Numbered from the stretch's first letter, positions 52,037 through 61,661 are shown. The stretch is DNA of 64,000 bases from Zetaproteobacteria bacterium CG_4_9_14_3_um_filter_49_83 (GCA_002791545.1 PFXG01000025.1:1-64000); one strand, 5' to 3'. Notes: generated by a model not told the origin, from the letters alone. Translations and numbers: made by a program.

Positions 52037-52558
52037 ATGCTGATGCACACTACCGGCTTTGCCTGTTCGGCTGATGCTGATGCGCGCTTACTGATTCTGG
52101 GTTCGATGCCGGGCCGGAAATCGCTGATGGAAGCGCAATATTATGCGCATCCGGGCAATACATTCTGGCCCATTATGGGCGAATTGTTCGACTTTGATGC
52201 GGCGCTGGATTATCAGCAGCGACTGGCATGTTTGCGCCAGGCCGGTGTGGCGCTATGGGATGTGGCTTACAGTTGTCAGCGCCCCGGCAGCCTTGATGCC
52301 AGCATCAATATGCAAACGGTAATAGCCAATGATTTCACGGGATTCTTTCAGGCGCAGCCGCAGATTCAGGCGGTGTTTTTTAATGGTCGCAAAGCGGCGG
52401 AATTGTATTGCAGGCTTGTTGTGCCCGCATTGCCTGAGCCGTGGAAATCACTTGCCTGCATGACGCTTCCTTCCACCAGTCCGGCGCATGCATCGCTACG
52501 CATGGCGGATAAATTAAAGCAGTGGATGCAGATTCGCAGCGCTATGCATGCTCGCTGA
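52037..52558 (+). CDS. DNA-deoxyinosine glycosylase, UDG superfamily
   Basis: The 173-residue protein fits family 6 of the uracil-DNA-glycosylase fold. Motif A is LLILGSMPGRKSLMEAQYYA, followed by HPGNTFWPIMGELF; the C-terminal motif is LPSTSPAHASLRMADKLKQW. It removes hypoxanthine from deaminated DNA. The start is an ATG 15 bp after the DUF2339 stop. Its 3' end overlaps the convergent flavoprotein gene by 17 bp. Confidence 0.88.
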   Translation: MLMHTTGFACSADADARLLILGSMPGRKSLMEAQYYAHPGNTFWPIMGELFDFDAALDYQQRLACLRQAGVALWDVAYSCQRPGSLDASINMQTVIANDFTGFFQAQPQIQAVFFNGRKAAELYCRLVVPALPEPWKSLACMTLPSTSPAHASLRMADKLKQWMQIRSAMHAR

Positions 52559-53705
52559 GTATCATATTTCGGGTGCTGCCTTTATGCGGTGGTGGCATGA
52601 AGCTCTTTAGCAGTTGTACGGCTTTCTCTGATTCACTGCGATAGGTAGTCAGTTTTCCGCCATAAACGGCGAGATAGGGCGCTTGCCCGAATGGATTGCA
52701 GAGCATGATGGTTTCGCGGCTGGCCCCGAAGGCTGAGCCATGCGTTTGCGGCAGTACGCGCATACCACAGAAGCTGCGCACAATATCATGCGCATCACAT
52801 GCGGTGCTTGGAAAGTAGTGGTTATAGGTGGTCAGTATGTCGCAGATTTCACTTGCGGTGGGGTTGATGTTCAGTGGTGGGTCTTGCAGCGGCGTTTCGG
52901 TTGTTCCGGCCAGTGTTTGTCCCTTCCACGGGCGGAAGAACATCACCCGCCCATCCAGTGATTCCGTATATACATAGCCGGGGCAAGGCCGGTTCAGTAG
53001 CAGATGACTTCCCTGCACAAGCTGAATGTCGATACAGGCGGGAGACGGTGTGATGCACTGATGCACCGTGTTGACCCACGGCCCTGCGGCATTGACCAGT
53101 ATTTTTGCGCTGAGGGAATCGCCTGTGCTCAGCCGGACATTCCACTGATTTTTGTCATATTCGGCGTGTTCGAGCGCACAGTTTTCCCGGATATTGCAGC
53201 CCAGTGAGCGGGCCGAAGCAGCTACGGCGCGGGTTAACGCTGCATCATCGGTGGCTGCGTCTTCATAGGCGAGGATGGCGCGCAGATGTGAGGTATTCAG
53301 CGCTGGCAGCGTGTTTTCCCACTGACTTCTGGGCAGCCATTTAAAGCGGGAGCGGCCACCGGAAAGAATGAAATACAGCAGCAGGCCGCAGGCGACCATC
53401 CATGGCGGGCGTTTGTTTCCCTGATATATCGGGATATAAAACCACTGGCGGCTGACCAGCTCAGGTGCCAGTTGCAGCAGGCGCTCGCGTTCGCTGAGGG
53501 CTTCATACACCAGCTTCAGGTTGAATTGTTCAAGATAACGCAGGCCACCATGAATAAGTTTGGTGGATTGGCTGCTGGTGCCGGATGCCAGGGTGTTTTG
53601 TTCAATGAGCAAGCAGCGGTAACCGCAGGCGCTGGCCGCTTGCGCGATACCGCAGCCATAAATGCCGCCACCGACGATGAGGATATCATAATCAGTCGTT
53701 GCCAT
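52542..53705 (-). CDS. short FAD-dependent glycerol-3-phosphate dehydrogenase-like protein
   Basis: The 387-residue flavoprotein resembles GlpD/GlpA: YDILIVGGGIYGCGIAQAAS, SSQSTKLIHGGLRYLEQFN, YEDAATDDAALTRAVAASA and FRPWKGQTLAGTTETPL. It oxidises glycerol 3-phosphate to dihydroxyacetone phosphate at the membrane if functional. Typical GlpD has about 500 residues; the C-terminal helical domain is absent here, and the protein ends soon after GGKLTTYRSESEKA. This may be a natural short form. ATG 53705 begins at the FAD motif and overlaps the upstream phosphodiesterase gene by 14 bp. Confidence 0.83.
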   Translation of the reverse strand: MATTDYDILIVGGGIYGCGIAQAASACGYRCLLIEQNTLASGTSSQSTKLIHGGLRYLEQFNLKLVYEALSERERLLQLAPELVSRQWFYIPIYQGNKRPPWMVACGLLLYFILSGGRSRFKWLPRSQWENTLPALNTSHLRAILAYEDAATDDAALTRAVAASARSLGCNIRENCALEHAEYDKNQWNVRLSTGDSLSAKILVNAAGPWVNTVHQCITPSPACIDIQLVQGSHLLLNRPCPGYVYTESLDGRVMFFRPWKGQTLAGTTETPLQDPPLNINPTASEICDILTTYNHYFPSTACDAHDIVRSFCGMRVLPQTHGSAFGASRETIMLCNPFGQAPYLAVYGGKLTTYRSESEKAVQLLKSFMPPPHKGSTRNMILSEHA

Positions 53706-54390
53706 ACCTTTGTTCCAGTTCTGTGAGCATGCGGCTGAAGTGATCGGTCTCAATCAGCTCGGCTCCCTGTTGTATCAATTGCCGGGCAAGCGCTGCATCG
53801 TTGACCGTGTACAGGCCGACTTTCACACCCTGTTGTTGCCATACTTCAAGGCTGTGAGCCTCAGAGTAAGGCATGAATATATAATCAAAGCGGCATGCGG
53901 GTCGCTGGTCTTCTTCCATAACCCAGCCGATGGCGCAGGCAAGCCGCTCATGACAGGCGTCAAGGATGTCGCCGGATTGACTGATCAGCACAATACGCGA
54001 AACAAGCGCGGCGGGAATCTGCTGCGCAAGGCGACTTGCAATGTCGTTGCTCGAAAGTCGCTGGCGGATATCCGGCTTGATTTCGATAAAGCAGGTTAAT
54101 GCCGGTGTTTCTTCCAGCCATGTGAGCAGCTCACTGAGCAGCGGCAGCTCGCAGCGCGTTTGCAGCTCTAACCAGTCCAGTTGCGAGAGGTGAAGCGGCA
54201 CATTGAACAAGCGCCTGAGATCATCGTCGTGAACCACAACGGCAACAAAATCACGCGTAAATTGAATGTCGCATTCGGCAAACAATGCGCCCGCTGCCGC
54301 CGCATGCCTGAACGCGGCCATCGAGTTTTCGCGGAAGTTTTCGTGGTCGCCCCGGTGCGCGACAATCTTTTTCGTGTACGTGTATTTCAT
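53692..54390 (-). CDS. glycerophosphodiester phosphodiesterase
   Basis: The 232-residue TIM-barrel enzyme hydrolyses glycerophosphodiesters to glycerol 3-phosphate and an alcohol. The N-terminal VAHRGDHENFRENSMAAF carries the catalytic His and Arg. Acidic metal ligands occur in AECDIQFTRDFVAVVVHDDD, and FIEIKP supplies another. No signal peptide is present, so it resembles cytoplasmic UgpQ. The following gene encodes a glycerol-3-phosphate dehydrogenase, so the two act in sequence. Confidence 0.92.
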   Translation of the reverse strand: MKYTYTKKIVAHRGDHENFRENSMAAFRHAAAAGALFAECDIQFTRDFVAVVVHDDDLRRLFNVPLHLSQLDWLELQTRCELPLLSELLTWLEETPALTCFIEIKPDIRQRLSSNDIASRLAQQIPAALVSRIVLISQSGDILDACHERLACAIGWVMEEDQRPACRFDYIFMPYSEAHSLEVWQQQGVKVGLYTVNDAALARQLIQQGAELIETDHFSRMLTELEQRYGND

Positions 54391-54525
54391 GATCTGGTGA
54401 TTTTCATGGCATAACCATCCTCAAACAGCGCAAATAGAGTATGGCTTGAATCGCTACGAGTCGCAACACAAGCTGTAACACACAAGCCGACCTACGATAT
54501 GATGGGGTTGGTGCACAAAGCGCTA

Positions 54526-55164
54526 TCAGTCGACCCGAATCAACTGATGCAGCACCGCCAGACGCGTCAGCTGCACGCGGTTATCAATGCCCAGTTTGCT
54601 TTTGATGTGGGAGTAATGGTTGGCAATCGTTTTTTTGCTGACATTCAATACCGTGGCACAACTATCATTGCTATGGCCATTGAGGATTAACATCAGCACC
54701 ACTTTTTCACGTTTTGACAGCTTATCAAAAGGATTGTTGTTGTTCTGGAACGACATTTCCGTCAACGCCTGTGCCAGTTCCGGTTCCATAAAGGTCTCAC
54801 CCGAGGCAACCTTTTTGACCGCAACTGTTAATACTGTGGGATCAGCATTGAGTGATACTACGGCACGCGCGCCATAGTCGAAAATATCAGGGATCAGCGG
54901 AATACTTTCCCTGTTGATTAGGGCGATAATTCTGGTTTCCGGATATCTGACGGTAAGCTGGCGAATACAATCAATATTTCCGGTTTTGCCTTTGCTGACA
55001 TCGATGATCAGCACATTGGCGCGGGGATTGAAACAACGTTTAGCACAGTGTTGGATGCATGCGACCGATTCAACCGACTTGATTTCAGGATGTTTCTCCA
55101 GATAACTGTGCACGCCCTGACGCAATAAACTGGTTTCACTTGCAATGCGGACAATGATTCCCAT
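54526..55164 (-). CDS. LuxR-type regulator with cysteine-bearing pseudo-receiver (paralog 1)
   Basis: The 212-residue protein has an N-terminal receiver-like domain and a C-terminal LuxR/NarL helix-turn-helix (FDKLSKREKVVLMLILNGHS, VSKKTIANHYSHIKSKL). The receiver lacks the acidic pair at the first strand (VRIASETSLLRQG), though an Asp remains at the phosphorylation position (VLIIDVSKGKTG). A C-x3-C-x3-C motif (CIQHCAKRC) and a later Cys (NIDCIRQL) are shared with the divergent paralog at 55426. ATG 55164 matches the paralog start; a GTG four codons upstream is possible. Its signal may be redox or a metal rather than phosphorylation. Confidence 0.85.
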   Translation of the reverse strand: MGIIVRIASETSLLRQGVHSYLEKHPEIKSVESVACIQHCAKRCFNPRANVLIIDVSKGKTGNIDCIRQLTVRYPETRIIALINRESIPLIPDIFDYGARAVVSLNADPTVLTVAVKKVASGETFMEPELAQALTEMSFQNNNNPFDKLSKREKVVLMLILNGHSNDSCATVLNVSKKTIANHYSHIKSKLGIDNRVQLTRLAVLHQLIRVD

Positions 55165-55425
55165 GAGTTTGTTCACCTTCCTTTTTCCGAAGGACTTATC
55201 CTCCCTGATTGATCATGAAAGCTCGATAGAAATAAGTCCCGCTAAAATATAGGAAAAAATCACATTAAACTATTTTTGGTGATTGGAGTCACTTGTATCT
55301 TGTTAAAATAGTGGAAATTTTAAGCTGCGGAATGTTTGTATCATCCATGTGAATGATGCGCGATAGATTGTTCAGATAGTAATATCGCTGAAAATTCACA
55401 CAGTGATTGGCGAGGGATATTGATT

Positions 55426-56055
55426 ATGCATGTGCGATTGGCGAGCGAAGCAAGTCTGCTTTGCAAAGGGTTACACGATTTGCTTGAAAGCCATCCGGAA
55501 ATTATGTTGGTTGAATCGGTCGTTTGTAAGCAGTGTTGCGATCAATATTGTTGCGATTCTCACGATGTGGTGATTATAGATATTAGTAATGGTCGAATTG
55601 GCAGTCTGGACTGTATTCGCAAAATGCTTGCCAGATTTCCGCATTCGAAGGTTTTAGCCTTGATCAATATCGAGCATGTTTCACTGCTTGGCGATATCTT
55701 TGATCGTGGCGCTCTGGGGGTTGTTTCGCTGGATGCTGATGCAAGCGTGTTGGTAGAAGCCGTGAAGCGCATTGCCAGTGGCGGGGTATATGTAGAAGCT
55801 GCCTTGGCGCAAGCGCTGACTGAAATTCCCTATAAAAAGAGCAGTAAGATTTTTGATTGTCTGACCAAATGCGAAACATCGGTGTTGCTGTCTATTCTCA
55901 ACGGCCAAAGTCATGATCGCTGCGCCAGTTCTCTGAATATCAGCAAAAAAACCGTGGCGAATCACTATTCGCGCATCAAAAGTAAATTGAAAATTGATAA
56001 CAGCGTACAGCTCACGCGTTTGGCAATGCTGCATAAAATCATTGAAACCACCTGA
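55426..56055 (+). CDS. LuxR-type regulator with cysteine-bearing pseudo-receiver (paralog 2)
   Basis: This 209-residue paralog of the divergent gene at 54526-55164 is identical at roughly half of aligned positions by eye. The receiver-like domain has VRLASEASLLCKG in place of the acidic pair, and an Asp in VVIIDISNGRIG. It has the same Cys spacing with further Cys (CKQCCDQYCC) and DCIR. The HTH is FDCLTKCETSVLLSILNGQS followed by ISKKTVANHYSRIKSKL. GAGG is ten bases before the ATG at 55426. The shared 260-bp gap is AT-rich and may hold binding sites for both. Confidence 0.85.
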   Translation: MHVRLASEASLLCKGLHDLLESHPEIMLVESVVCKQCCDQYCCDSHDVVIIDISNGRIGSLDCIRKMLARFPHSKVLALINIEHVSLLGDIFDRGALGVVSLDADASVLVEAVKRIASGGVYVEAALAQALTEIPYKKSSKIFDCLTKCETSVLLSILNGQSHDRCASSLNISKKTVANHYSRIKSKLKIDNSVQLTRLAMLHKIIETT

Positions 56056-56314
56056 TATTCCGTTACTCCTTGTGTGTCCTTAACATGCTGTTGTGAATGG
56101 CCCGGATAGCCTTCCGGAAAAAAAATATTTGGGTATTCATCCACATTGATGATGACGCGGCGGGACAAAGTCGCCAGATTGTCCACAGGGAAGGAAATCA
56201 AAAATAAAAAAAACAATTAATTTAATCCTGTTGATGCAGGAAATATAAGCGTTGGCACGCTGACCTGGATCGGCGTCGCCCTCTATTTGTGGCGCGTCGG
56301 GAGGAAAACAGACC

Positions 56315-57832
56315 ATGCAGCCGGATAAACTTCTGCTGGCACTACGTCCACGCAGCCACTGGGAGGCACTGGATCAGGGCATGGTGATCGGACGACACTG
56401 GTTCTGGCCGTTGCTTGCTTACTGGTTGCTCACTACCTTGCCCGCTCTGCTGCTGTTGGCGCTACTGCTGCGTGATCCATTCTGGGTGACGCTGATTTTC
56501 TGGTGGATGCTGCCCCTGTGGGAGAGGCCGCTGCTGTTTGTACTTAGTCGACGGGTGTTTGATGAACAATGCACGATTGCCGGGGTATGGCGGGCGATGC
56601 GCGGCATGCAGTGGCGTGAGATGTTTTATGCACTCACCATCCGTCGTTTCAATCCCGCCCGTAGCATGGATGCCCCCGTCGCCCTGCTTGAGCGGCCTGA
56701 CCGGGTGGCCCGACGCCAGCGAGAATACCATCTGCATGACGATGACGCCGGAAGTGCTGCATTTTGGCTGACCTTGGTTGGGGCGCATGTGGTTGGCTTT
56801 CTCTCCTATCTGTTGTTGCTATTACCGTTGCTGCTTAACCCGGCGGTAAGTGATATGGATTGGCTACAGCTGATGCGCCAGCTGGCCCGACCGGATGGGG
56901 TGTGGCAACAGATCTGGCCCGGACTCTGCTACTATCTGGCGATGGGGATGGTTGCCCCATTCTATGTAGCCAGCGGCTTTTCACTCTACCTGAACCGGCG
57001 TATGGCGCTGGAAGGGTGGGATATTGAGATTGCTTTCCGTCGCTTGCGCAGCAGCTGGCGGTTGCCGCCGCAATTGCTGCTGACGCTGCTGTTGCCCATG
57101 TTGCTAGCACCCATGTTGATGTGGTCAGCCTTTGATGCAACAGCAGCTAATGCTGCGACGAACCTGCCTGCGAATCTGCCGATGGATCGTTATACAGTGG
57201 CGCAGGAGATTGAACAGATCAACCGTCAGGTGCCGGTGCGGCAGTTTGTCAGTTTCAGTTATCCCATAGTGCTCAAAGCTTGGTTTGAAGAAGATGATGA
57301 TGAGCCTGATGGGGACAAAAGCTGGTTTTTCTGGTTGAGCGAGGTGCTGCTGCCGATGGGCCGCTGGTTGCTGCTTGGCGTGTTTCTCAGTCTGCTTGCC
57401 GTTCTGCTCTGGCGCTATCGGCAGCGAATCGGCAATCAGGTGCGTAACGTGCTTACCCCCCTCGCCCCTGCCATCAACGATGAACAAGCTGCGCGGCAGC
57501 GGGCGAGTGCCGTCGCCCGGGCATGGGTCGACAGCGGCGAACAGGCGCTGCAACTGCTGCAACAGGGTGAGCAGCGGGCGGCACTGGCGCTGCTCTATCG
57601 CGGCGCGCTGGCGCTGATTCACGTCCATCTCGCTGCCCCCTTACCGCCGGGATGCAGTGAGGGGGAATGTCTGTTGCTGGTCGATCATCGTCTGCCTGTA
57701 GCCCAGCGTGACTACCTGCATCAGCTGGTGCAAAGCTGGCTGGCAGTGGCCTACGGTGGAGCTGAAATCGACAGTCAGGCAATCACCACGCTGTGTCTTG
57801 CATGGCGAGCGCAGATCGCGGCGCTGGAATAG
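56315..57832 (+). CDS. membrane protein with C-terminal DUF4129 domain
   Basis: The 505-residue protein has about six membrane segments: pairs in the first 75 residues, at about 150-180, 205-225 and 250-275, and one near 350. The C-terminal cytosolic part (about 390-505: ARAWVDSGEQALQLLQQGEQ, ALALLYRGALALIHVHL) is a DUF4129 domain. Genes of this type stand first in operons with DUF4350, MoxR and DUF58 genes, exactly as here. The complex is not biochemically defined; MoxR operons are often tied to envelope stress. The ATG at 56315 has GGGAGGAAAACAGACC upstream. Confidence 0.78.
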   Translation: MQPDKLLLALRPRSHWEALDQGMVIGRHWFWPLLAYWLLTTLPALLLLALLLRDPFWVTLIFWWMLPLWERPLLFVLSRRVFDEQCTIAGVWRAMRGMQWREMFYALTIRRFNPARSMDAPVALLERPDRVARRQREYHLHDDDAGSAAFWLTLVGAHVVGFLSYLLLLLPLLLNPAVSDMDWLQLMRQLARPDGVWQQIWPGLCYYLAMGMVAPFYVASGFSLYLNRRMALEGWDIEIAFRRLRSSWRLPPQLLLTLLLPMLLAPMLMWSAFDATAANAATNLPANLPMDRYTVAQEIEQINRQVPVRQFVSFSYPIVLKAWFEEDDDEPDGDKSWFFWLSEVLLPMGRWLLLGVFLSLLAVLLWRYRQRIGNQVRNVLTPLAPAINDEQAARQRASAVARAWVDSGEQALQLLQQGEQRAALALLYRGALALIHVHLAAPLPPGCSEGECLLLVDHRLPVAQRDYLHQLVQSWLAVAYGGAEIDSQAITTLCLAWRAQIAALE

Positions 57833-57839
57833 ACCGATC

Positions 57840-59120
57840 ATGCATCGCTATTTGCAACTCGCCATTGGATTGATATTACTGTTCGGACTCGGCAGCAGCG
57901 CAGCCATCTATTTGCTCGAGTGGGAGCACGTGCACAAGGATGTCGGCTATAGCGCCGAGGCCAGACAGGATCCGTTTTTGACGGCTCGCAGTTGGTTGAA
58001 GCGCCACGATATCGAGATGGTTGATGGTCATGAACCGCAACTGCTGCATAAACTACCACCGGCCGCCGGAATGCTGCTGCTTGATGCTAACCAGCAACTG
58101 TTGCACAGCGACGATGTGGATCGTCTGCTGGCCTGGGTCGAGAGCGGTGGTCACCTCATGATCAGTCTGAGCAACCGATGGGGCGTCGCTTATCCCACCG
58201 GACCGCTACTGCAACGGCTGGGGGTCGCCATCGTTGAACCCGTTAATGCCAGCGCTTCGGGCTCCTGTTCGCCGAGAACTTCCCGCGAAATTTATCGAAC
58301 GGACAAAAGTGATGAGCCAGAACAAAGCAGCGAGCCAATGCCCTTTGCTGTCCAGCCGCTGATGTCAAAGCCGGAAGAGGTGAAAAAACCGGAGGAGCCG
58401 GAAGAGCCTGATTTGATGCTCAGCTACCCGCTGGTCGACGGCAGTGTTGCACGCGTCGAGATGGATGATGACTACTTTCTGCGCATTGAGGGTGGCGAGT
58501 GGCCGATGCAGTTGCGCAACGACGGTGGCCTGCAATGGGTCGGCCGGACGCAGGGGAAGGGGCGCATTGAGGTGGTGACGCAGCTCTACTTTTGGCACAA
58601 CTGGAACATCACCGATCATGATCATGGCTGGTTGCTGGCCCGGTTGGCCGGGGCGGGGCCGGTGTGGTATTTACAGCTGGAGGAGTATCCATCGCTGCTC
58701 ACGCTATTGTGGCAACGTATGCCCGAACTGTTGCTGGCTATGTTGCTCTGGTTGCTGCTGTGGGGCTGGTACAGTAGCAGACGATTTGGTCCGCTGCTGC
58801 CGCCACCGGACAGTGAGCGTCGTGAATGGCTGGAGCATATCGAGGCCTGCGCCCGCCAGCTATGGCGGCGCGGTTATGGTGTCACGCTGCTGCGGCGTAT
58901 GACGGCTGATGATGATACGGCGCTGCAAAAGCAATTACATCGCATCGCCGGTGATGACGCTGCTGCGGCGCGCATGCTGGCAACAGCGCTGAAAAATGAG
59001 CAGGCATTTGTTCGTCTCGCTGCCGCCCTCAGCCATGGTCAACGCAGCGATGCGGCAGCAGGCGGATCGGACACGGCGAAAGCCACAGTTGCCGCCGAAG
59101 CAATAGTTTTAACAAGATAA
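57840..59120 (+). CDS. DUF4350 domain protein
   Basis: The 426-residue protein has an N-terminal membrane anchor ([22 protein letters not shown]) and a periplasmic or extracytoplasmic DUF4350 domain (about 40-155, [37 protein letters not shown]). A Glu/Pro-rich insert follows at about 155-200, and a second membrane segment near 305-320 ([20 protein letters not shown]). The tail is cytosolic. It follows the DUF4129 gene by seven bases. Its role within MoxR complexes is unknown. Confidence 0.8.
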   Translation: MHRYLQLAIGLILLFGLGSSAAIYLLEWEHVHKDVGYSAEARQDPFLTARSWLKRHDIEMVDGHEPQLLHKLPPAAGMLLLDANQQLLHSDDVDRLLAWVESGGHLMISLSNRWGVAYPTGPLLQRLGVAIVEPVNASASGSCSPRTSREIYRTDKSDEPEQSSEPMPFAVQPLMSKPEEVKKPEEPEEPDLMLSYPLVDGSVARVEMDDDYFLRIEGGEWPMQLRNDGGLQWVGRTQGKGRIEVVTQLYFWHNWNITDHDHGWLLARLAGAGPVWYLQLEEYPSLLTLLWQRMPELLLAMLLWLLLWGWYSSRRFGPLLPPPDSERREWLEHIEACARQLWRRGYGVTLLRRMTADDDTALQKQLHRIAGDDAAAARMLATALKNEQAFVRLAAALSHGQRSDAAAGGSDTAKATVAAEAIVLTR

Positions 59121-59149
59121 AAGAAAAATCAGAGAAGGGGGAGACAACA

Positions 59150-60125
59150 ATGGCGGAAGTGATAAACGACGATCAGGTACAACAGGCGGCAAAGGTGCTG
59201 GAGACGATCCGTCAGGAGGTGGCGAAGGTGATTGTGGGTCAGCAGCAGGCGGTGGAGCTGGTGCTCTGCGCTCTGGTGGCCGGTGGTCATGTGCTGATCG
59301 AGGGTGTGCCGGGTCTGGGCAAAACAATGCTGGCGCGGGCGCTGGCGCAATGCTTCGGTGGCAATTTCGGCCGCGTACAGTTCACCCCCGATCTGATGCC
59401 ATCGGATATCACCGGCCATGCCCTGTTTGATATGCAGCAGCAGTGTTTTGTCGTGCGTAAGGGGCCGGTGTTTACTCATCTGTTTCTGGCCGATGAAATC
59501 AACCGTGCACCGGCCAAAACGCAGGCCGCCCTGCTGGAGGTGATGCAGGAGCAGCAGGTAACCATCGATGGCCATACACACCATCTGCCGCAACCTTTTC
59601 TGGTGCTGGCAACGCAGAATCCCATTGAGCATGAGGGCACGTATCCCCTGCCGGAAGCGGAGCTGGATCGTTTTCTGGTTAAAATCAGCATGGACTATCC
59701 TGATGAAATGGAGGAGCAGCAGATCGCGCTGTTCGCCGCCGCCGGGGGGGGGCACGTTGCAACTGGATGAGGTGCGCCAGGTGGCCGAGGTGGAGGTGAT
59801 TATTAAATTACAAAAGCTGGCGATGCGGGTGCATGTCGATACGGTGGTCAGCGATTATGCCGTACGCATCAACCGCGCCACTCGCAATTTCCCCGGTATT
59901 GAACGCGGTGCCGGACCACGTGGCGGCATCGCTATACTTACCCTGGCCAAGGCGCGGGCGATGATGCATGGGCGCAGTTTTGTTACCCCCGACGATGTCA
60001 AGGCGGTGGCCTCAGTGGCCCTGGTACACCGCATTGAACCCGCCGCCGAATCGCGCATTGACGGCATCGATGCCAGCATGTTACTGACCACCTTGCTGCA
60101 ACAGGTGGAGGCACCGCGTCAGTGA
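59150..60125 (+). CDS. MoxR-family AAA+ ATPase, frameshifted at a G9 tract
   Basis: The first frame (59150-59770) encodes the AAA+ core: Walker A GVPGLGKT at 52-59, Walker [21 protein letters not shown], sensor [20 protein letters not shown]. The second frame carries the lid from [15 protein letters not shown] through [20 protein letters not shown] to EAPRQ at 60125. They would join at GCCGCC plus G8; the sequence has nine G at 59744-59752. The gap may be a base-calling error, a real mutation or slippage/phase variation. An unbroken protein would have about 324 residues, normal for MoxR. AAGGGGGAG precedes the ATG. MoxR ATPases act as chaperones for partner proteins, here probably those with DUF58. 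Confidence 0.85.
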
Positions 60126-60153
60126 ACGACGCCATCTCCGGCATGGTGAAGGC

Positions 60154-61485
60154 ATGAGTCAGGCACCTTCCGTCCGTCTCATTTCACGAACGCCCTCACG
60201 CCAGTTGCTGCGCTGGGTAGCAGTGCTAGTGCCGCTTGCCCTGTTGCCGCTGCTGCTTGATGGCGTGTGGCACGACAGAGCGGCGTGGCTATGGCTGTTG
60301 TTGGCGCTGCTATTGATAGTGGCGGCCGTGCTTGATCGACTGCTTGCCGCTGCATTGCCTGAGATTGCCTTACAACGCCAGTTACCGGAGCGGCTGTCGC
60401 AGAACCAGTGGACCACCATTGTCTTGCAGCTCAAGGGCAATGCGCGCGGCACACTATTTGATCTCTATCCGTCAACAGCCGTGGAGATAGAGGGGCTGCC
60501 GTTGCTTTTTGACGGCGATGGCGACTACCACTATCGACTGCGCGCCCTCAGACGTGGCGGGTTGGATTTTGAGGGCGTGCAACTGCAAATTGATTCGCCA
60601 TGGGGCTTGTGGAGCCGCATCGTGCAGATCGATCTTATCTCATCCTGTAGCGTCTATCCCGATTTCGCCTCGCTGCTGCACGCACTGGCAATTAATCCTG
60701 ACCAGCGTCAACTGCTGCCCGGCGTACACATTCAGCCTCGACGCGGCGAGGGCACAGAGTTTCTGCAACTGCGAGATTTCCGCATCGGCGACAGCCTGCG
60801 CAGCATCGACTGGAAGGCCACTTCACGCTACCGCCGCCCCATCACCAAGGAGTTTCACGAGGAGAGCAATCAACACGTGGTGATTTTGCTTGATGCCGGT
60901 CGCGGCATGCGTGCCATCGACAATGGCGTCAGCCATTTTGACCACGCGCTTAATGCCGCACTGCTGCTGGCCTGGGTGGCGCTGCATCAGGGTGATCGTG
61001 TCGGCCTGCTCAGCTTCGCTGCCGAGAGTCGCTGGATTCCACCGCGTCAGGGCAGGCAGGAGTGGAATGCACTGCTGCATGCCGTGCACGATCTGCCGTG
61101 CAGCAGCGACGCGCCCGACTACACCGCCGCCGCACGCGAACTATTGCAACGGCAAACGCGCCGTTCACTGGTGGTGCTGATCACCAACACCCGCGACGAC
61201 ATGCCCGACGAACTCGCCCGTGCAGCACAAATGCTGCAATCGCGTCATCTGGTGATGATCGCCGATTTACATGAGGTCGCACTCGATCAGGCGATTGCGC
61301 AACCGATCACCGACATGGCCAGCGCCCTGCGCCACAGCGGTTCACTGGCCTTCCTGCGTCAACGCCGCCGCCAGATCGAAAAGATGAATCACATGCGACT
61401 GATCAGCATGGATTGCACACCGCAGCAGCTACCCACCCACCTGCTGCAAAACTACTGGCGCATCAAACGGGCGGGGATGTTATGA
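60154..61485 (+). CDS. DUF58 domain protein
   Basis: The 443-residue protein has two N-terminal membrane segments (about 15-60). A beta-rich region and the DUF58 motif follow (EFLQLRDFRIGDSLRSIDWK, then ATSRYRRPITKEF). A von Willebrand A-like fold follows (VVILLDAGRGMRAID, NTRDDMPDELARAAQM). MIDAS residues look partial (DAGRG in place of DxSxS). It is the partner gene most often found directly behind moxR. It starts 28 bp after the moxR stop. Its stop overlaps the ATG of a short remnant ORF. Confidence 0.85.
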   Translation: MSQAPSVRLISRTPSRQLLRWVAVLVPLALLPLLLDGVWHDRAAWLWLLLALLLIVAAVLDRLLAAALPEIALQRQLPERLSQNQWTTIVLQLKGNARGTLFDLYPSTAVEIEGLPLLFDGDGDYHYRLRALRRGGLDFEGVQLQIDSPWGLWSRIVQIDLISSCSVYPDFASLLHALAINPDQRQLLPGVHIQPRRGEGTEFLQLRDFRIGDSLRSIDWKATSRYRRPITKEFHEESNQHVVILLDAGRGMRAIDNGVSHFDHALNAALLLAWVALHQGDRVGLLSFAAESRWIPPRQGRQEWNALLHAVHDLPCSSDAPDYTAAARELLQRQTRRSLVVLITNTRDDMPDELARAAQMLQSRHLVMIADLHEVALDQAIAQPITDMASALRHSGSLAFLRQRRRQIEKMNHMRLISMDCTPQQLPTHLLQNYWRIKRAGML

Positions 61486-61538
61486 AGCCGTTAAATCATT
61501 TGCTGGTGCGGCGGGTCGCTGGTGAGTTGCACATATGA
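61482..61538 (+). pseudogene. truncated ORF at the end of the MoxR operon
   Basis: An ATG overlapping the DUF58 stop (ATGA) opens an 18-codon reading frame, MKPLNHLLVRRVAGELHI. The perfect coupling suggests the true start of a further operon gene whose body has been lost. The sequence that follows is non-coding and holds dispersed repeats. Confidence 0.4.
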
Positions 61539-61599
61539 GAACTGTGTAGAGTCCAAAGAATTGGCCGAGAAGCTCGCATCTGATACATCACCTTCGATT

Positions 61600-61635
61600 T
61601 CTCGTTCCCACCGCTCCTGCGTGGGAATGCGTACC
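61600..61635. repeat. CTCGTTCCCA/GTGGGAATGC palindromic repeat
   Basis: TTCCCA and TGGGAA enclose CCGCTCCTGCG. This is the widespread CGTTCCCACGC...GTGGGAATGC element; a divergent copy is at 2171-2206. It lies in the 330-bp gap behind the truncated MoxR operon. Confidence 0.65.
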
Positions 61636-61661
61636 AGCCTTTGGGTTTACCACAATGTGCC

